From: Sharpea porci
GTDB taxonomy: Bacteria > Bacillota_I > Bacilli_A > Erysipelotrichales > Coprobacillaceae
Direction of reading: 5' to 3'
Assembly (NCBI RefSeq): GCF_009695655.1
Contig: NZ_VUNM01000026.1
Coordinates: forward strand, 1-40,475
DNA: 40,475 nt
Position numbers and translations under genes: made by a program. Under the pieces are notes generated by a model. It worked only from the letters and a program-made list of their open reading frames with translations, ran no database searches and had not been told where the DNA came from. Below, piece after piece: positions 8,916 to 16,462 of the stretch (its first letter is position 1; every line of letters starts with the position of its first letter).

Positions 8916-9299
8916 ATGGAAGAAAGACATTTGACTGAATCAGAAGAAGATTATCTTGAATCAGTCCTTATGATTACAAAAGAAAAAGGTGTATGTCATT
9001 CTATTGACATCGTCAACCATCTACAGCACCGTAAGTCTTCAGTTTCTGTTGCTTTAAGTAAGCTAGAAGAGAAAGGCTATTTAAGAAAAGAAGGAAGAGA
9101 TATTATCTTGAGTGATGCTGGCATGAAGGCAGCAATGCATGTCTATGAACGTCATCTGTTCTTCAAAAATGCCTTGATGGAATTAGGCGTTGATGAGCAT
9201 CAGGCAGAAGAAGAGGCTTGTGCCATCGAACATGATATCTCCAATGATACATTTAGAAGAATACAAACCAGAGTTCAAGAATTGCGAGGCGAACAATAA
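8916..9299 (+). CDS. DtxR/MntR-family metal-dependent transcriptional repressor
   Basis: This 127-residue protein has the winged-helix plus dimerisation layout of the DtxR family: LTESEEDYLESVLMI, then the recognition-helix region (HRKSSVSVALSKLEEKGYL), then the metal-site helix with H and E residues (EEEACAIEHDIS). It should sense Fe(II) or Mn(II) and repress the flanking iron genes. It is a short form with no C-terminal SH3 domain; interestingly the next gene begins with the related FeoA fold. The ATG at 8916 is chosen over 8910 because GAAAGGGG ends one base before the latter and seven before the former. Its stop overlaps the feo start in TAATG. Confidence 0.88.
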   Translation: MEERHLTESEEDYLESVLMITKEKGVCHSIDIVNHLQHRKSSVSVALSKLEEKGYLRKEGRDIILSDAGMKAAMHVYERHLFFKNALMELGVDEHQAEEEACAIEHDISNDTFRRIQTRVQELRGEQ

Positions 9300-11671
9300 T
9301 GAAAACACTCAAAGACCTCAATCTTAATGAATCGGCTTATGTCAAGACGGTTGGCGGAGAAGGAGAATTACGCCAGCATTTCCTAGATATGGGTGTGATA
9401 CCTGGTGCGAAGGTTACATTAGTGAAATATGCTCCTATGGGAGATCCAATGGAACTACGTATTCATGGTTATGAACTGACATTACGTCTGAATGAAGCCA
9501 AACAAATTGAAATTACCGATCAACCACTTCATGAAGAAAGTGATGCGCCTGATCATCTTGATCGGCCATATCTTGATGCTTCCAATTCACCCTTTGATCA
9601 TCATCCAGGACTAGGTGAAGATGGTATTTATCATGATGACAAGAATGCGCATCCCTTACCTGAAGGAACAACACTCACTTTCGCTTTAGCTGGTAATCAG
9701 AACTGTGGCAAGACAACCCTCTTCAATCAGCTAACAGGCTCTAATCAGCATGTCGGCAATTTCCCAGGAGTGACTGTTGATCGCAAGAGTGGGGCTATCA
9801 AAGGTCATCCTGATACATTGATTACGGATTTACCTGGCATTTATTCCATGTCCCCTTATAGTGCTGAAGAAATTGTTTCAAGACAATTCATTCTTAATGA
9901 AAAGCCAATGGGTATTATTAATATTGTTGATGCAACGAATATTGAAAGAAATCTTTATTTAACGATGCAGCTTATTGAACTTAATAAACCTATGGTAGTT
10001 GCCTTAAATATGATGGATGAAGTCCAGGGTAATGGTGGCAGTATTAAGATTAATAAGCTTGAAGCTATGCTTGGTGTACCAGTTGTCCCTATTTCAGCGG
10101 CTAAGAATGAAGGGATTGATGAATTGGTGCGTCATGCCTTACATGTTGCGAAATATCAAGAAACACCTACACGTTATGATTTTTGTGATGAAAATGATCA
10201 TGGGGGAGCTGTCCATCGTGCCCTTCATGCCATCATGCATTTAATTCAGGATCATGCTGATGAAGCACAAATTCCTATTCGTTTTGCGGCAAGTAAGCTT
10301 ATTGAAGGTGATGAAGTCGTTCTTGGTGCACTTAATCTTGATGATCAAGAAAAGAAGACCATTGAAGCCATCATTTCACAAATGGAAAAAGAACGTCATC
10401 TTGACCGTGCAGCAGCAATTGCAGATATGCGCTTTGCCTTTATTGAAAAATGTGTAGCAGCAACTGTTATTAAGCCAAAAGAAAGCAAAGAACATGAACG
10501 TAGCCGTAAAATTGATACTATTCTTACAGGAAAATATACAGCTGTACCAGCCTTTATCATTATTATGGCGATTATTTTCTATCTGACATTCAACCTTGTT
10601 GGTGCTTATTTCCAGGATTTGATTGCGAATGGGATTGATCAGCTGACTCATATTGTTGCCATAGCTATGAAGGCTGGCGGGGTCAACGAAGTTCTGCAGT
10701 CTCTTGTCATTAATGGTATTTTCACGGGCGTTGGTTCAGTCTTGAGCTTCTTGCCTTTAATTGTTTTGCTTTTCTTCTTCCTCTCATTATTAGAGGATAC
10801 AGGATATATGGCTCGTATTGCCTTTGTCATGGATAAGCTCTTAAGAAAAATAGGCTTGTCAGGACGAAGTGTTGTGCCAATGTTGATGGGATTTGGTTGT
10901 TCAGTACCAGCAGTCATGAGTTCGCGTACTCTGCCAAGTGAGCGTGATAGAAAGATGACCATCATGCTTGTACCTTTTATGAGCTGTACTGCCAAACTAC
11001 CAATCTATGCCTTCTTTACTGCAGCTTTCTTCCCAAAGAGGGGTGCTCTTGTCATGGTATTATTGTATTTTATGGGTATTGCGGTAGGAATATTGACAGC
11101 ACTCTTAAGCAAGAATACTTTCTTTAAGGGTGAGGCAGTACCTTTCGTCATGGAATTGCCTAACTACCGTTTGCCTAGTGCACGTAATGTTCTACAACTT
11201 CTATGGGAAAAATCAAAAGACTTTATTCAACGTGCCTTTACAATTATCTTTGTCGCTTCAATTATCATCTGGTTCTTACAGAACTTTGGTTTACATTTAC
11301 AGCTTGTCAAAAATCCTGATGACTCCATCCTGGCCTATTGTGCAAGCTTTATTGCCCCTATCTTCAAGCCTCTTGGCTTTGGTGACTGGCGCATTACATC
11401 CGCTTTAATTACTGGCTTTATGGCAAAAGAATCTGTTGTATCCACATTGACTGTTCTTTTTGGTAGCACAGCTCATCTTATGTCAACATTGACAACACTA
11501 GGCGCAGCAAGCTTGCTTGTCTTCTGTCTGCTTTATACGCCTTGTGTAGCCGCTATCGCAAGTATTAAACGTGAACTAGGTGGACGCTGGGCTGGCTTTA
11601 TTGTCATTTTCCAGTGTGTGGTTGCCTATATTTGTGCGTTTGTCGTGCATACAATTGGATTATTATTTTAA
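9299..11671 (+). CDS. feoB: FeoA-FeoB fusion ferrous iron transporter
   Basis: This 790-residue membrane protein imports Fe(II). Residues 1-75 form a FeoA (SH3-like) domain, followed by a His/Asp-rich linker (residues about 80-120) and the FeoB G domain with G1 GNQNCGKTTLFN, G2/G3 GNFPGVTVDRKSG and DLPGIYSM, G4 NMMDE and G5 SAAKNEG. The C-terminal half carries the transmembrane Gate regions, including the cysteine-bearing GFGCSVPAVMSSR and FMSCTAKLPIY segments. FeoA and FeoB are usually separate genes, and the fusion is known in some Bacillota. It is translationally coupled to the DtxR-type repressor (1-base overlap) and ends at a terminator. No FeoC is seen. Confidence 0.96.
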   Translation: MKTLKDLNLNESAYVKTVGGEGELRQHFLDMGVIPGAKVTLVKYAPMGDPMELRIHGYELTLRLNEAKQIEITDQPLHEESDAPDHLDRPYLDASNSPFDHHPGLGEDGIYHDDKNAHPLPEGTTLTFALAGNQNCGKTTLFNQLTGSNQHVGNFPGVTVDRKSGAIKGHPDTLITDLPGIYSMSPYSAEEIVSRQFILNEKPMGIINIVDATNIERNLYLTMQLIELNKPMVVALNMMDEVQGNGGSIKINKLEAMLGVPVVPISAAKNEGIDELVRHALHVAKYQETPTRYDFCDENDHGGAVHRALHAIMHLIQDHADEAQIPIRFAASKLIEGDEVVLGALNLDDQEKKTIEAIISQMEKERHLDRAAAIADMRFAFIEKCVAATVIKPKESKEHERSRKIDTILTGKYTAVPAFIIIMAIIFYLTFNLVGAYFQDLIANGIDQLTHIVAIAMKAGGVNEVLQSLVINGIFTGVGSVLSFLPLIVLLFFFLSLLEDTGYMARIAFVMDKLLRKIGLSGRSVVPMLMGFGCSVPAVMSSRTLPSERDRKMTIMLVPFMSCTAKLPIYAFFTAAFFPKRGALVMVLLYFMGIAVGILTALLSKNTFFKGEAVPFVMELPNYRLPSARNVLQLLWEKSKDFIQRAFTIIFVASIIIWFLQNFGLHLQLVKNPDDSILAYCASFIAPIFKPLGFGDWRITSALITGFMAKESVVSTLTVLFGSTAHLMSTLTTLGAASLLVFCLLYTPCVAAIASIKRELGGRWAGFIVIFQCVVAYICAFVVHTIGLLF

Positions 11672-11694
11672 GTCTGGTCATATCCAGGCTTTTT
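11671..11694 (+). terminator. Intrinsic terminator of the feo operon
   Basis: AGTCTGG (11671-11677) pairs with CCAGGCT (11684-11690) with one G-T pair; a T run follows. Confidence 0.8.
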
Positions 11695-11718
11695 CTTTTC
11701 GTTTTAATGGAAAAAGGC

Positions 11719-11724
11719 TATAAT
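11719..11724 (+). promoter_or_regulatory. -10 box of the zinc-ribbon gene
   Basis: TATAAT; the -35 position (TTTTCG) is weak. The box overlaps an upstream in-frame ATG (11723), which rules that ATG out as the start. Confidence 0.45.
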
Positions 11725-11773
11725 GAAAGCGGGAATCATTTTATTAAAAAATATAAGAAGCGAAGGAAGAAAT

Positions 11774-12022
11774 ATGGAACTTAAAGACTTATATGAAACA
11801 CTTAGCCCGGAAATGAAACACAAAATAAGAAAATGTCATTCTTTTATCGAAGCACTGGATGTGCTTGAAGAAAATGATATTAACTTTCCTGATGATATGT
11901 CAGCCGGTAACTTTTTTCTCGAAAATACGATCATCTGTCCAGATTGTGGCAGTGTGGATGTCGTTGAAAATAGTGATGGCAGTTATACATGCCAGACTTG
12001 TGGGAGAGTCTTTATTGTATAA
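11774..12022 (+). CDS. Small zinc-ribbon protein of unknown function
   Basis: This 82-residue protein begins MELKDLYETLSPEM after a GAAGGAAG ribosome site. The N-terminal half is acidic and helical; the C-terminal end has two cysteine pairs (CPDCGS and CQTCGR, 20 residues from first to third cysteine) that form a classical zinc ribbon. Such small proteins often bind nucleic acid or act as partners of larger enzymes, but no role can be assigned from sequence. It sits alone between feoB and nadE, each with its own promoter. Confidence 0.75.
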   Translation: MELKDLYETLSPEMKHKIRKCHSFIEALDVLEENDINFPDDMSAGNFFLENTIICPDCGSVDVVENSDGSYTCQTCGRVFIV

Positions 12023-12032
12023 TAAAAATTTA

Positions 12033-12061
12033 TTGCTTTGATAAAGAATTGAGCCTATAAT
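12033..12061 (+). promoter_or_regulatory. Promoter of nadE
   Basis: TTGCTT (12033-12038), 17-bp spacer, TATAAT (12056-12061). The upstream ATG at 12060 lies in the -10 box and cannot be the start. Confidence 0.6.
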
Positions 12062-12086
12062 GGGACACATATGGAGGATATGTATT

Positions 12087-12866
12087 ATGTTGAAGAATCC
12101 TGAAAAGACAAAGAATGAAATTGTAGCTTGGATTAGAGATTATTTTGAAAAGAATGGGCCAGAATGCTCGGCTGTCATTGGTATTAGTGGGGGCAAGGAT
12201 AGTGGTGTTTGTGCTGCTTTATTGAAAGAAGCACTTGGTAAAGATCGTATTGTTGCCATACTGATGCCTAATGGTGAACAGAAAGATATTGATGACGCTA
12301 AATTACTTGTTAAACTATTGGACTTGCCACATGCTATATTAAATATTGAAGGGGCTTTTAAAGGCATGGCTGATATGCTTGAAGGAAGTGATGAACTCAA
12401 GGCAATCACTGGTCTTGATCAGCTTTCTACGGATACAAGAGTCAATTTGCCACCTCGTTTACGTATGGCAACACTTTATGCCGTAGGTCAGATGCTTCCA
12501 CATGGTGGTCGTGTTGTCAATACATGCAACCGTTCAGAAGACTATGTTGGCTATTCGACGAAATATGGTGATGCAGCAGGTGACTTCTCACCACTCGCTA
12601 ATCTTCTTGTTGAAGAAGTGTATCAGATTGGCGAAGTGCTTCATTTACCTGAAAAGCTTGTCAAAAAAGCACCAAGTGATGGCTTATCTGGCAAGACGGA
12701 TGAAGATAAGCTTGGCTTCACTTATGCCACTCTTGATCACTATGTCCTAACTGGTGAATGTGAAGATGCAAAGACAAAGACAAGAATTGATCATTTACAT
12801 AAGATCAATTTACATAAACTTGAATTAATGCCTTCATTCCCATTAGATCAGGTTGAACATGAATAG
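12087..12866 (+). CDS. nadE: NH3-dependent NAD+ synthetase
   Basis: It joins ammonia to nicotinate adenine dinucleotide with ATP in the last step of NAD+ synthesis. The PP-loop ISGGKDSG near the N-terminus, RMATLYAVGQM, and CNRSEDYVGYSTKYGDAAGDFSPLANL are the ATP and substrate-binding signatures of NadE. At 259 residues it is the short, ammonia-dependent form without an N-terminal glutaminase domain. The ATG at 12087 follows GGAGG by nine bases. NAD+ made here is the substrate of the sirtuin encoded at 21637, though nothing ties the two genes transcriptionally. Confidence 0.95.
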   Translation: MLKNPEKTKNEIVAWIRDYFEKNGPECSAVIGISGGKDSGVCAALLKEALGKDRIVAILMPNGEQKDIDDAKLLVKLLDLPHAILNIEGAFKGMADMLEGSDELKAITGLDQLSTDTRVNLPPRLRMATLYAVGQMLPHGGRVVNTCNRSEDYVGYSTKYGDAAGDFSPLANLLVEEVYQIGEVLHLPEKLVKKAPSDGLSGKTDEDKLGFTYATLDHYVLTGECEDAKTKTRIDHLHKINLHKLELMPSFPLDQVEHE

Positions 12867-12886
12867 ACTCTATGAGTCTATTTTTT
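12863..12886 (+). terminator. Intrinsic terminator of nadE
   Basis: ATAGACTC (12863-12870), 3-nt loop, GAGTCTAT (12874-12881), then Ts. The stem starts within the last codons of nadE. Confidence 0.85.
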
Positions 12887-13051
12887 CGTTTAAAAACAAA
12901 TTTTTTCTTCTTTTCATGAATATTTTTCTTTGAAAAAATGCACAAAAAACTGTTTACGCTTACACCTTGGTTTATCCTTAATTTTTACTGAATTTTGTGT
13001 TAAATTAGTGTTGTAAATTTATGTGTATTGTATTTATTTTTGAAGGAAATT

Positions 13052-14245
13052 ATGAAATTGAATGAATTTAACTGCCACAATCTAGAACAAATTAAAAAAG
13101 ACTATGAAGTTACGGATTTAGTAGCTCAGGTTATTGAATCACACAATCTTTCACAGGATGCTTTTAAGGAGTTTGATGAACGTATTGAGTTAGATCTCAA
13201 CAATCATCCTGAATTACAGCCTTTAAAAGCACAAATTGAAAGATGCCACGATGAAAATGAAAAAATTATCATTTTATCTTCACATACTGTTGATAATCTC
13301 TTTGCGGCGATTATCTTTGCCCGTTTATGTGTTATTAAGAAAATTGCTTATACATTAACACATATCAATAAAGATGAAACAATGGTCAGAGGAAATATTC
13401 TGATCTTAGGGGAAACTATCCGTTTCCTCAATAAAGCAAAGGGCATTGATATTGTCTTGCCAGAATCCTATCTCGCAAATTCAGGAATCGCCTACTTGAT
13501 TTCTTCATGCTTTGCGAATGACCGCTATGCCTTAGCCTTAGCTTGTATGGGAACAATTGCTTCCAACAAGGACTTAATTAAGGAAAATCGTACATTATAT
13601 CATGATGGCAAGCAGCTCTTAGAAGACCAGCGTTATAAATGCATGGAACGTGTGCTTATTTCAAGAGAAAAACGTAATCAGCAACTGCTCTATAATGGTC
13701 GCAACTATACACCTTATAGTGCTGGCATGATTCGTCGTCGCTTCGTCTACCCACTTGATCGCTATTTAGAAGAACATGCTGATAAGCGCTTTGTCGGCCT
13801 TCTTCAGTACTTCTTTAATCCCAATAAGGAAGATAAGAAATATCAGCTGTTTGGTACAATGTTGAATGGTATTGATGTCGAAGTACCAGAACTGAATGAC
13901 AATCCAACATATATAGAGACAAATCTCGATCTTGTCACAATTGATAATGTTCGTGCATTAGATCATACCTTTGAACCCTATCATGCCGGATTCAATCGAC
14001 CACATTGGGTCATTCGTGATGTTGAAGTCGCTGAATATCGCAAGTTTGATATGGCTCGTGGGCTAGAATTGTCATTTCGTACAAATCACGGCTTAGTCAA
14101 GGCGAGTGCATATGAGAATGAATGTGTTCATGTCAAGATCAATAATGGTGATCATGTAACAGTAGCTGGCACATTATCCATTAATGGCTTTTCTGGCTTG
14201 CCAATGTTGCATATGAAAGTGTTAGAAAATCTGAGTAATGAATAG
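13052..14245 (+). CDS. RecJ-like protein lacking the DHH catalytic motifs
   Basis: This 397-residue protein aligns by eye with the RecJ exonuclease plan. Residues near 75-90 (LSSHTVDNLFAAI) sit where RecJ has its DxDxDG motif but lack the aspartates, and no DHH triad is seen. SGIAYLIS followed by ALACMGTIASNKDLIKENR matches RecJ 'AGVAFKL ... VALGTIADVVPLxGENR'. The C-terminus (EPYHAGFNRPHWVIRDVEV, then VTVAGTLSINGFSGLP) matches the RecJ OB-like domain. It is shorter than RecJ (about 550 or more). It is probably a non-catalytic paralog that binds single-stranded DNA or a partner nuclease. The ATG at 13052 follows GAAGGA. It is the first gene of an operon with rlmI and the kinase. Confidence 0.6.
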   Translation: MKLNEFNCHNLEQIKKDYEVTDLVAQVIESHNLSQDAFKEFDERIELDLNNHPELQPLKAQIERCHDENEKIIILSSHTVDNLFAAIIFARLCVIKKIAYTLTHINKDETMVRGNILILGETIRFLNKAKGIDIVLPESYLANSGIAYLISSCFANDRYALALACMGTIASNKDLIKENRTLYHDGKQLLEDQRYKCMERVLISREKRNQQLLYNGRNYTPYSAGMIRRRFVYPLDRYLEEHADKRFVGLLQYFFNPNKEDKKYQLFGTMLNGIDVEVPELNDNPTYIETNLDLVTIDNVRALDHTFEPYHAGFNRPHWVIRDVEVAEYRKFDMARGLELSFRTNHGLVKASAYENECVHVKINNGDHVTVAGTLSINGFSGLPMLHMKVLENLSNE

Positions 14246-14255
14246 GGGAGTTATG

Positions 14256-15449
14256 ATGCGAAAACAAGTTGTGATATCAAATCAGGGGGCACCTTTTATT
14301 GAAAAAGGACAAACCTGGATGTATGCCAATAACTTAGTAAGAATGGATGAGCATGCAAAGAGTGGTGATGTTGTTGATATCATCTATGAGAATGGCCGGT
14401 ATCTTGCGACAGGCTTTCTCAACAAAGACTCCCATGTAGTGGTAAGAATTCTAACACGTCAGCAGAATGAAGAAATTGATGAAGCATTCTTTAAAAAGCG
14501 TATTAAATTTGCCTATGATTATCGTAAATGTGTTGAACGCAAGAATCTCACAAACTGTCGCTATGTCTTTGGTGAAGCAGATGGTCTTCCAGGGCTAACG
14601 GTCGATCGCTATAATGATCTACTTGTCACGCAGATTACATCTTATGGCTTAGAAATGCGTAAGGATATGCTTTATAAGTGCTTGCTTGAAGTCTTCAAGC
14701 AGGATGGTGTAGAAATAGCGGCAATCTATGAACGCAATGATGTCAAAGCAAGAGAAAAAGAAGGCTTAAAACTCTATAAAGGCTTTTATGGCAATAAAAA
14801 ACTATCGACAACAACAATCATTAATGAAAATGGCTTAAAACTCTATGTTGATATTGAAAATGGTCAGAAGACAGGCTATTTTCTTGATCAGAAAAGCAAC
14901 CGTCTCTTGCTTAGAGAAATGGCTTATGGCAAGAAGGTCTGTGATTGTTTTAGCCATACAGGTGGATTTGCCCTCAATGCAGCATTGGGCGGCGCAAGTG
15001 AAGTCACTGCTGTCGATGTCAGCAAGACAGCTCTTGATGAAGCATTGGCTAATGCCCAATTAAATCATCTTGAAGATCGGATGAAGTTTGTCCAGGCTGA
15101 TGTCTTTGACTTCCTTGATACCATCAAAGAGAATCAGTATGATATCATTGTTCTTGATCCACCAGCTTTCACAAAAAACCGCCGCACAATTGATCATGCC
15201 TACAAGGGCTATCTCGAAATCAATAAGAAAGCTATGAATGTCTTAAGACATGGTGGCTATCTTATTAGCTGTAGCTGTTCACGCTTTATGGAAAGAGAAA
15301 TGTATGAAAAAATGATTAGGCAAGCAGCGAGTGAAACAGGTGTCATGCTTAAACAAGTCAGTGTGACTCAACAAAACCATGATCATCCCATTCTTTGGGG
15401 CATGGCAGAAACAAGTTATTTAAAATTTTATATCTTCCAGATCATATAA
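14256..15449 (+). CDS. rlmI: 23S rRNA (cytosine-5)-methyltransferase, RlmI family
   Basis: This 397-residue SAM-dependent enzyme probably methylates one cytosine in 23S rRNA (C1962 in E. coli numbering). It has an N-terminal PUA domain (residues 1-75, SNQGAPFIEKGQTWMYANN), a central EEHEE-like region (VFGEADGLPGLTVDRY), and a Rossmann methyltransferase core with CDCFSHTGGFALNAA (motif I), VDVSKTALDEA (II), IIVLDPPAFTKNRR (IV) and LISCSCSRFM with the catalytic cysteine (VI). The ATG at 14256 is preferred over 14253 because GGGGAG ends five bases before it. The ribosome site overlaps the stop codon of the RecJ-like gene, so the two are coupled. Confidence 0.93.
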   Translation: MRKQVVISNQGAPFIEKGQTWMYANNLVRMDEHAKSGDVVDIIYENGRYLATGFLNKDSHVVVRILTRQQNEEIDEAFFKKRIKFAYDYRKCVERKNLTNCRYVFGEADGLPGLTVDRYNDLLVTQITSYGLEMRKDMLYKCLLEVFKQDGVEIAAIYERNDVKAREKEGLKLYKGFYGNKKLSTTTIINENGLKLYVDIENGQKTGYFLDQKSNRLLLREMAYGKKVCDCFSHTGGFALNAALGGASEVTAVDVSKTALDEALANAQLNHLEDRMKFVQADVFDFLDTIKENQYDIIVLDPPAFTKNRRTIDHAYKGYLEINKKAMNVLRHGGYLISCSCSRFMEREMYEKMIRQAASETGVMLKQVSVTQQNHDHPILWGMAETSYLKFYIFQII

Positions 15450-15461
15450 GGAGAAAACGTA

Positions 15462-16394
15462 ATGGGCGTAGTCGTTATTGGAGCAGTATTTGTGGATATC
15501 AAGGGATATCCTAACGAATTATATATACCAGCAGGAAGAAATGCCGGCAGAGTAACACAGGTTCATGGTGGTGTTAGTCGTAACGTGGCTGAAGATATTG
15601 CTAATGTTGAATTGAGACCAACCTTTGTCTCAGTTGTCGATCAAAGCGGTATAAGTGATGATGTCATCAACAAGCTTAACCGTCATAAAGTCAATACACA
15701 ATATATCCGTAAAACAGAGGATGGACTTGGAACATGGCTAGCGGTCTTCGATAATGAAGGGGATGTTGTTGCTTCTATTAGTAAGCGTCCTAATCTTGAT
15801 GAAATTGCATCCATTCTTGATGAACAGGGTGATGAAATTATCAAGAATGCCGATAGTGTTGTTTGTGAAATTGATATGAAAGCAGAGATCATGAAGAAAG
15901 TCTTTGCCTTGGCAGAAAAGTATCATAAGAAAGTCTATGCCCTTGTTTCCAATATGTCGATTGCGGTTGAACGCAGAGACTTGATTAAACGTACGGATTG
16001 TTTTGTCTGCAATCTTCAGGAAGCTGGTATCTTCTTCTCTGATGACTACGAAGGCAAAACACCTGAAGAGATGTGTGATATTCTTAAGGTCAAGATTCAA
16101 AGTGCTGAACTGAATGAAATGATTATCACAATGGGATCACAAGGCGCCGTCTATGCTTCTTGTGATGGGGAATATGGCTATATTCCTGCTCAGAAAGTCT
16201 CAGTCATTGATACAACAGGCTGTGGTGATAGCTTCTTTGCCGGGGTTGTGATTGGCTTAACATATGGCAAGAGCTTGGGTGAAGCCTGTGCGATTGGGAC
16301 AAGACTTGCATCAAGTGTCATTGCGACAAAAGAAAATGTTTGCCCGAGATTTTTACCGTCTGAATTTGGCTTGAATATTGATGTTGAGGAATAA
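15462..16394 (+). CDS. PfkB-family carbohydrate or nucleoside kinase
   Basis: This 310-residue protein has the ribokinase fold: the N-terminal substrate region (GGVSRNVAEDIANV) and the C-terminal signature DTTGCGDSFFAGVVIGL with the catalytic aspartate and the anion-hole GCGD. The substrate cannot be read off; the layout is compatible with a sugar kinase, or with a pseudouridine kinase, which would suit its place next to an RNA-modification gene, but that is inference. It lies 12 bases after rlmI with AAGGAG between them, and a strong terminator closes the operon. Confidence 0.88.
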   Translation: MGVVVIGAVFVDIKGYPNELYIPAGRNAGRVTQVHGGVSRNVAEDIANVELRPTFVSVVDQSGISDDVINKLNRHKVNTQYIRKTEDGLGTWLAVFDNEGDVVASISKRPNLDEIASILDEQGDEIIKNADSVVCEIDMKAEIMKKVFALAEKYHKKVYALVSNMSIAVERRDLIKRTDCFVCNLQEAGIFFSDDYEGKTPEEMCDILKVKIQSAELNEMIITMGSQGAVYASCDGEYGYIPAQKVSVIDTTGCGDSFFAGVVIGLTYGKSLGEACAIGTRLASSVIATKENVCPRFLPSEFGLNIDVEE

Positions 16395-16401
16395 TCGCTT
16401 T

Positions 16402-16431
16402 GAACATCCTTTTCTTAGGATGTTCTTTTTT
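16402..16431 (+). terminator. Intrinsic terminator after the PfkB kinase
   Basis: GAACATCCT (16402-16410) pairs perfectly with AGGATGTTC (16417-16425), followed by six Ts. Confidence 0.92.
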
Positions 16432-16435
16432 ATTT

Positions 16436-16444
16436 TGATATAAT
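16436..16444 (+). promoter_or_regulatory. Extended -10 promoter of the YihY fusion gene
   Basis: TGATATAAT (TGn plus TATAAT) with no clear -35 box. The predicted start point is almost at the GGAGGG ribosome site (16451-16456), so the leader would be very short. Confidence 0.5.
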
Positions 16445-16462
16445 AACGATGGAGGGATGGAA

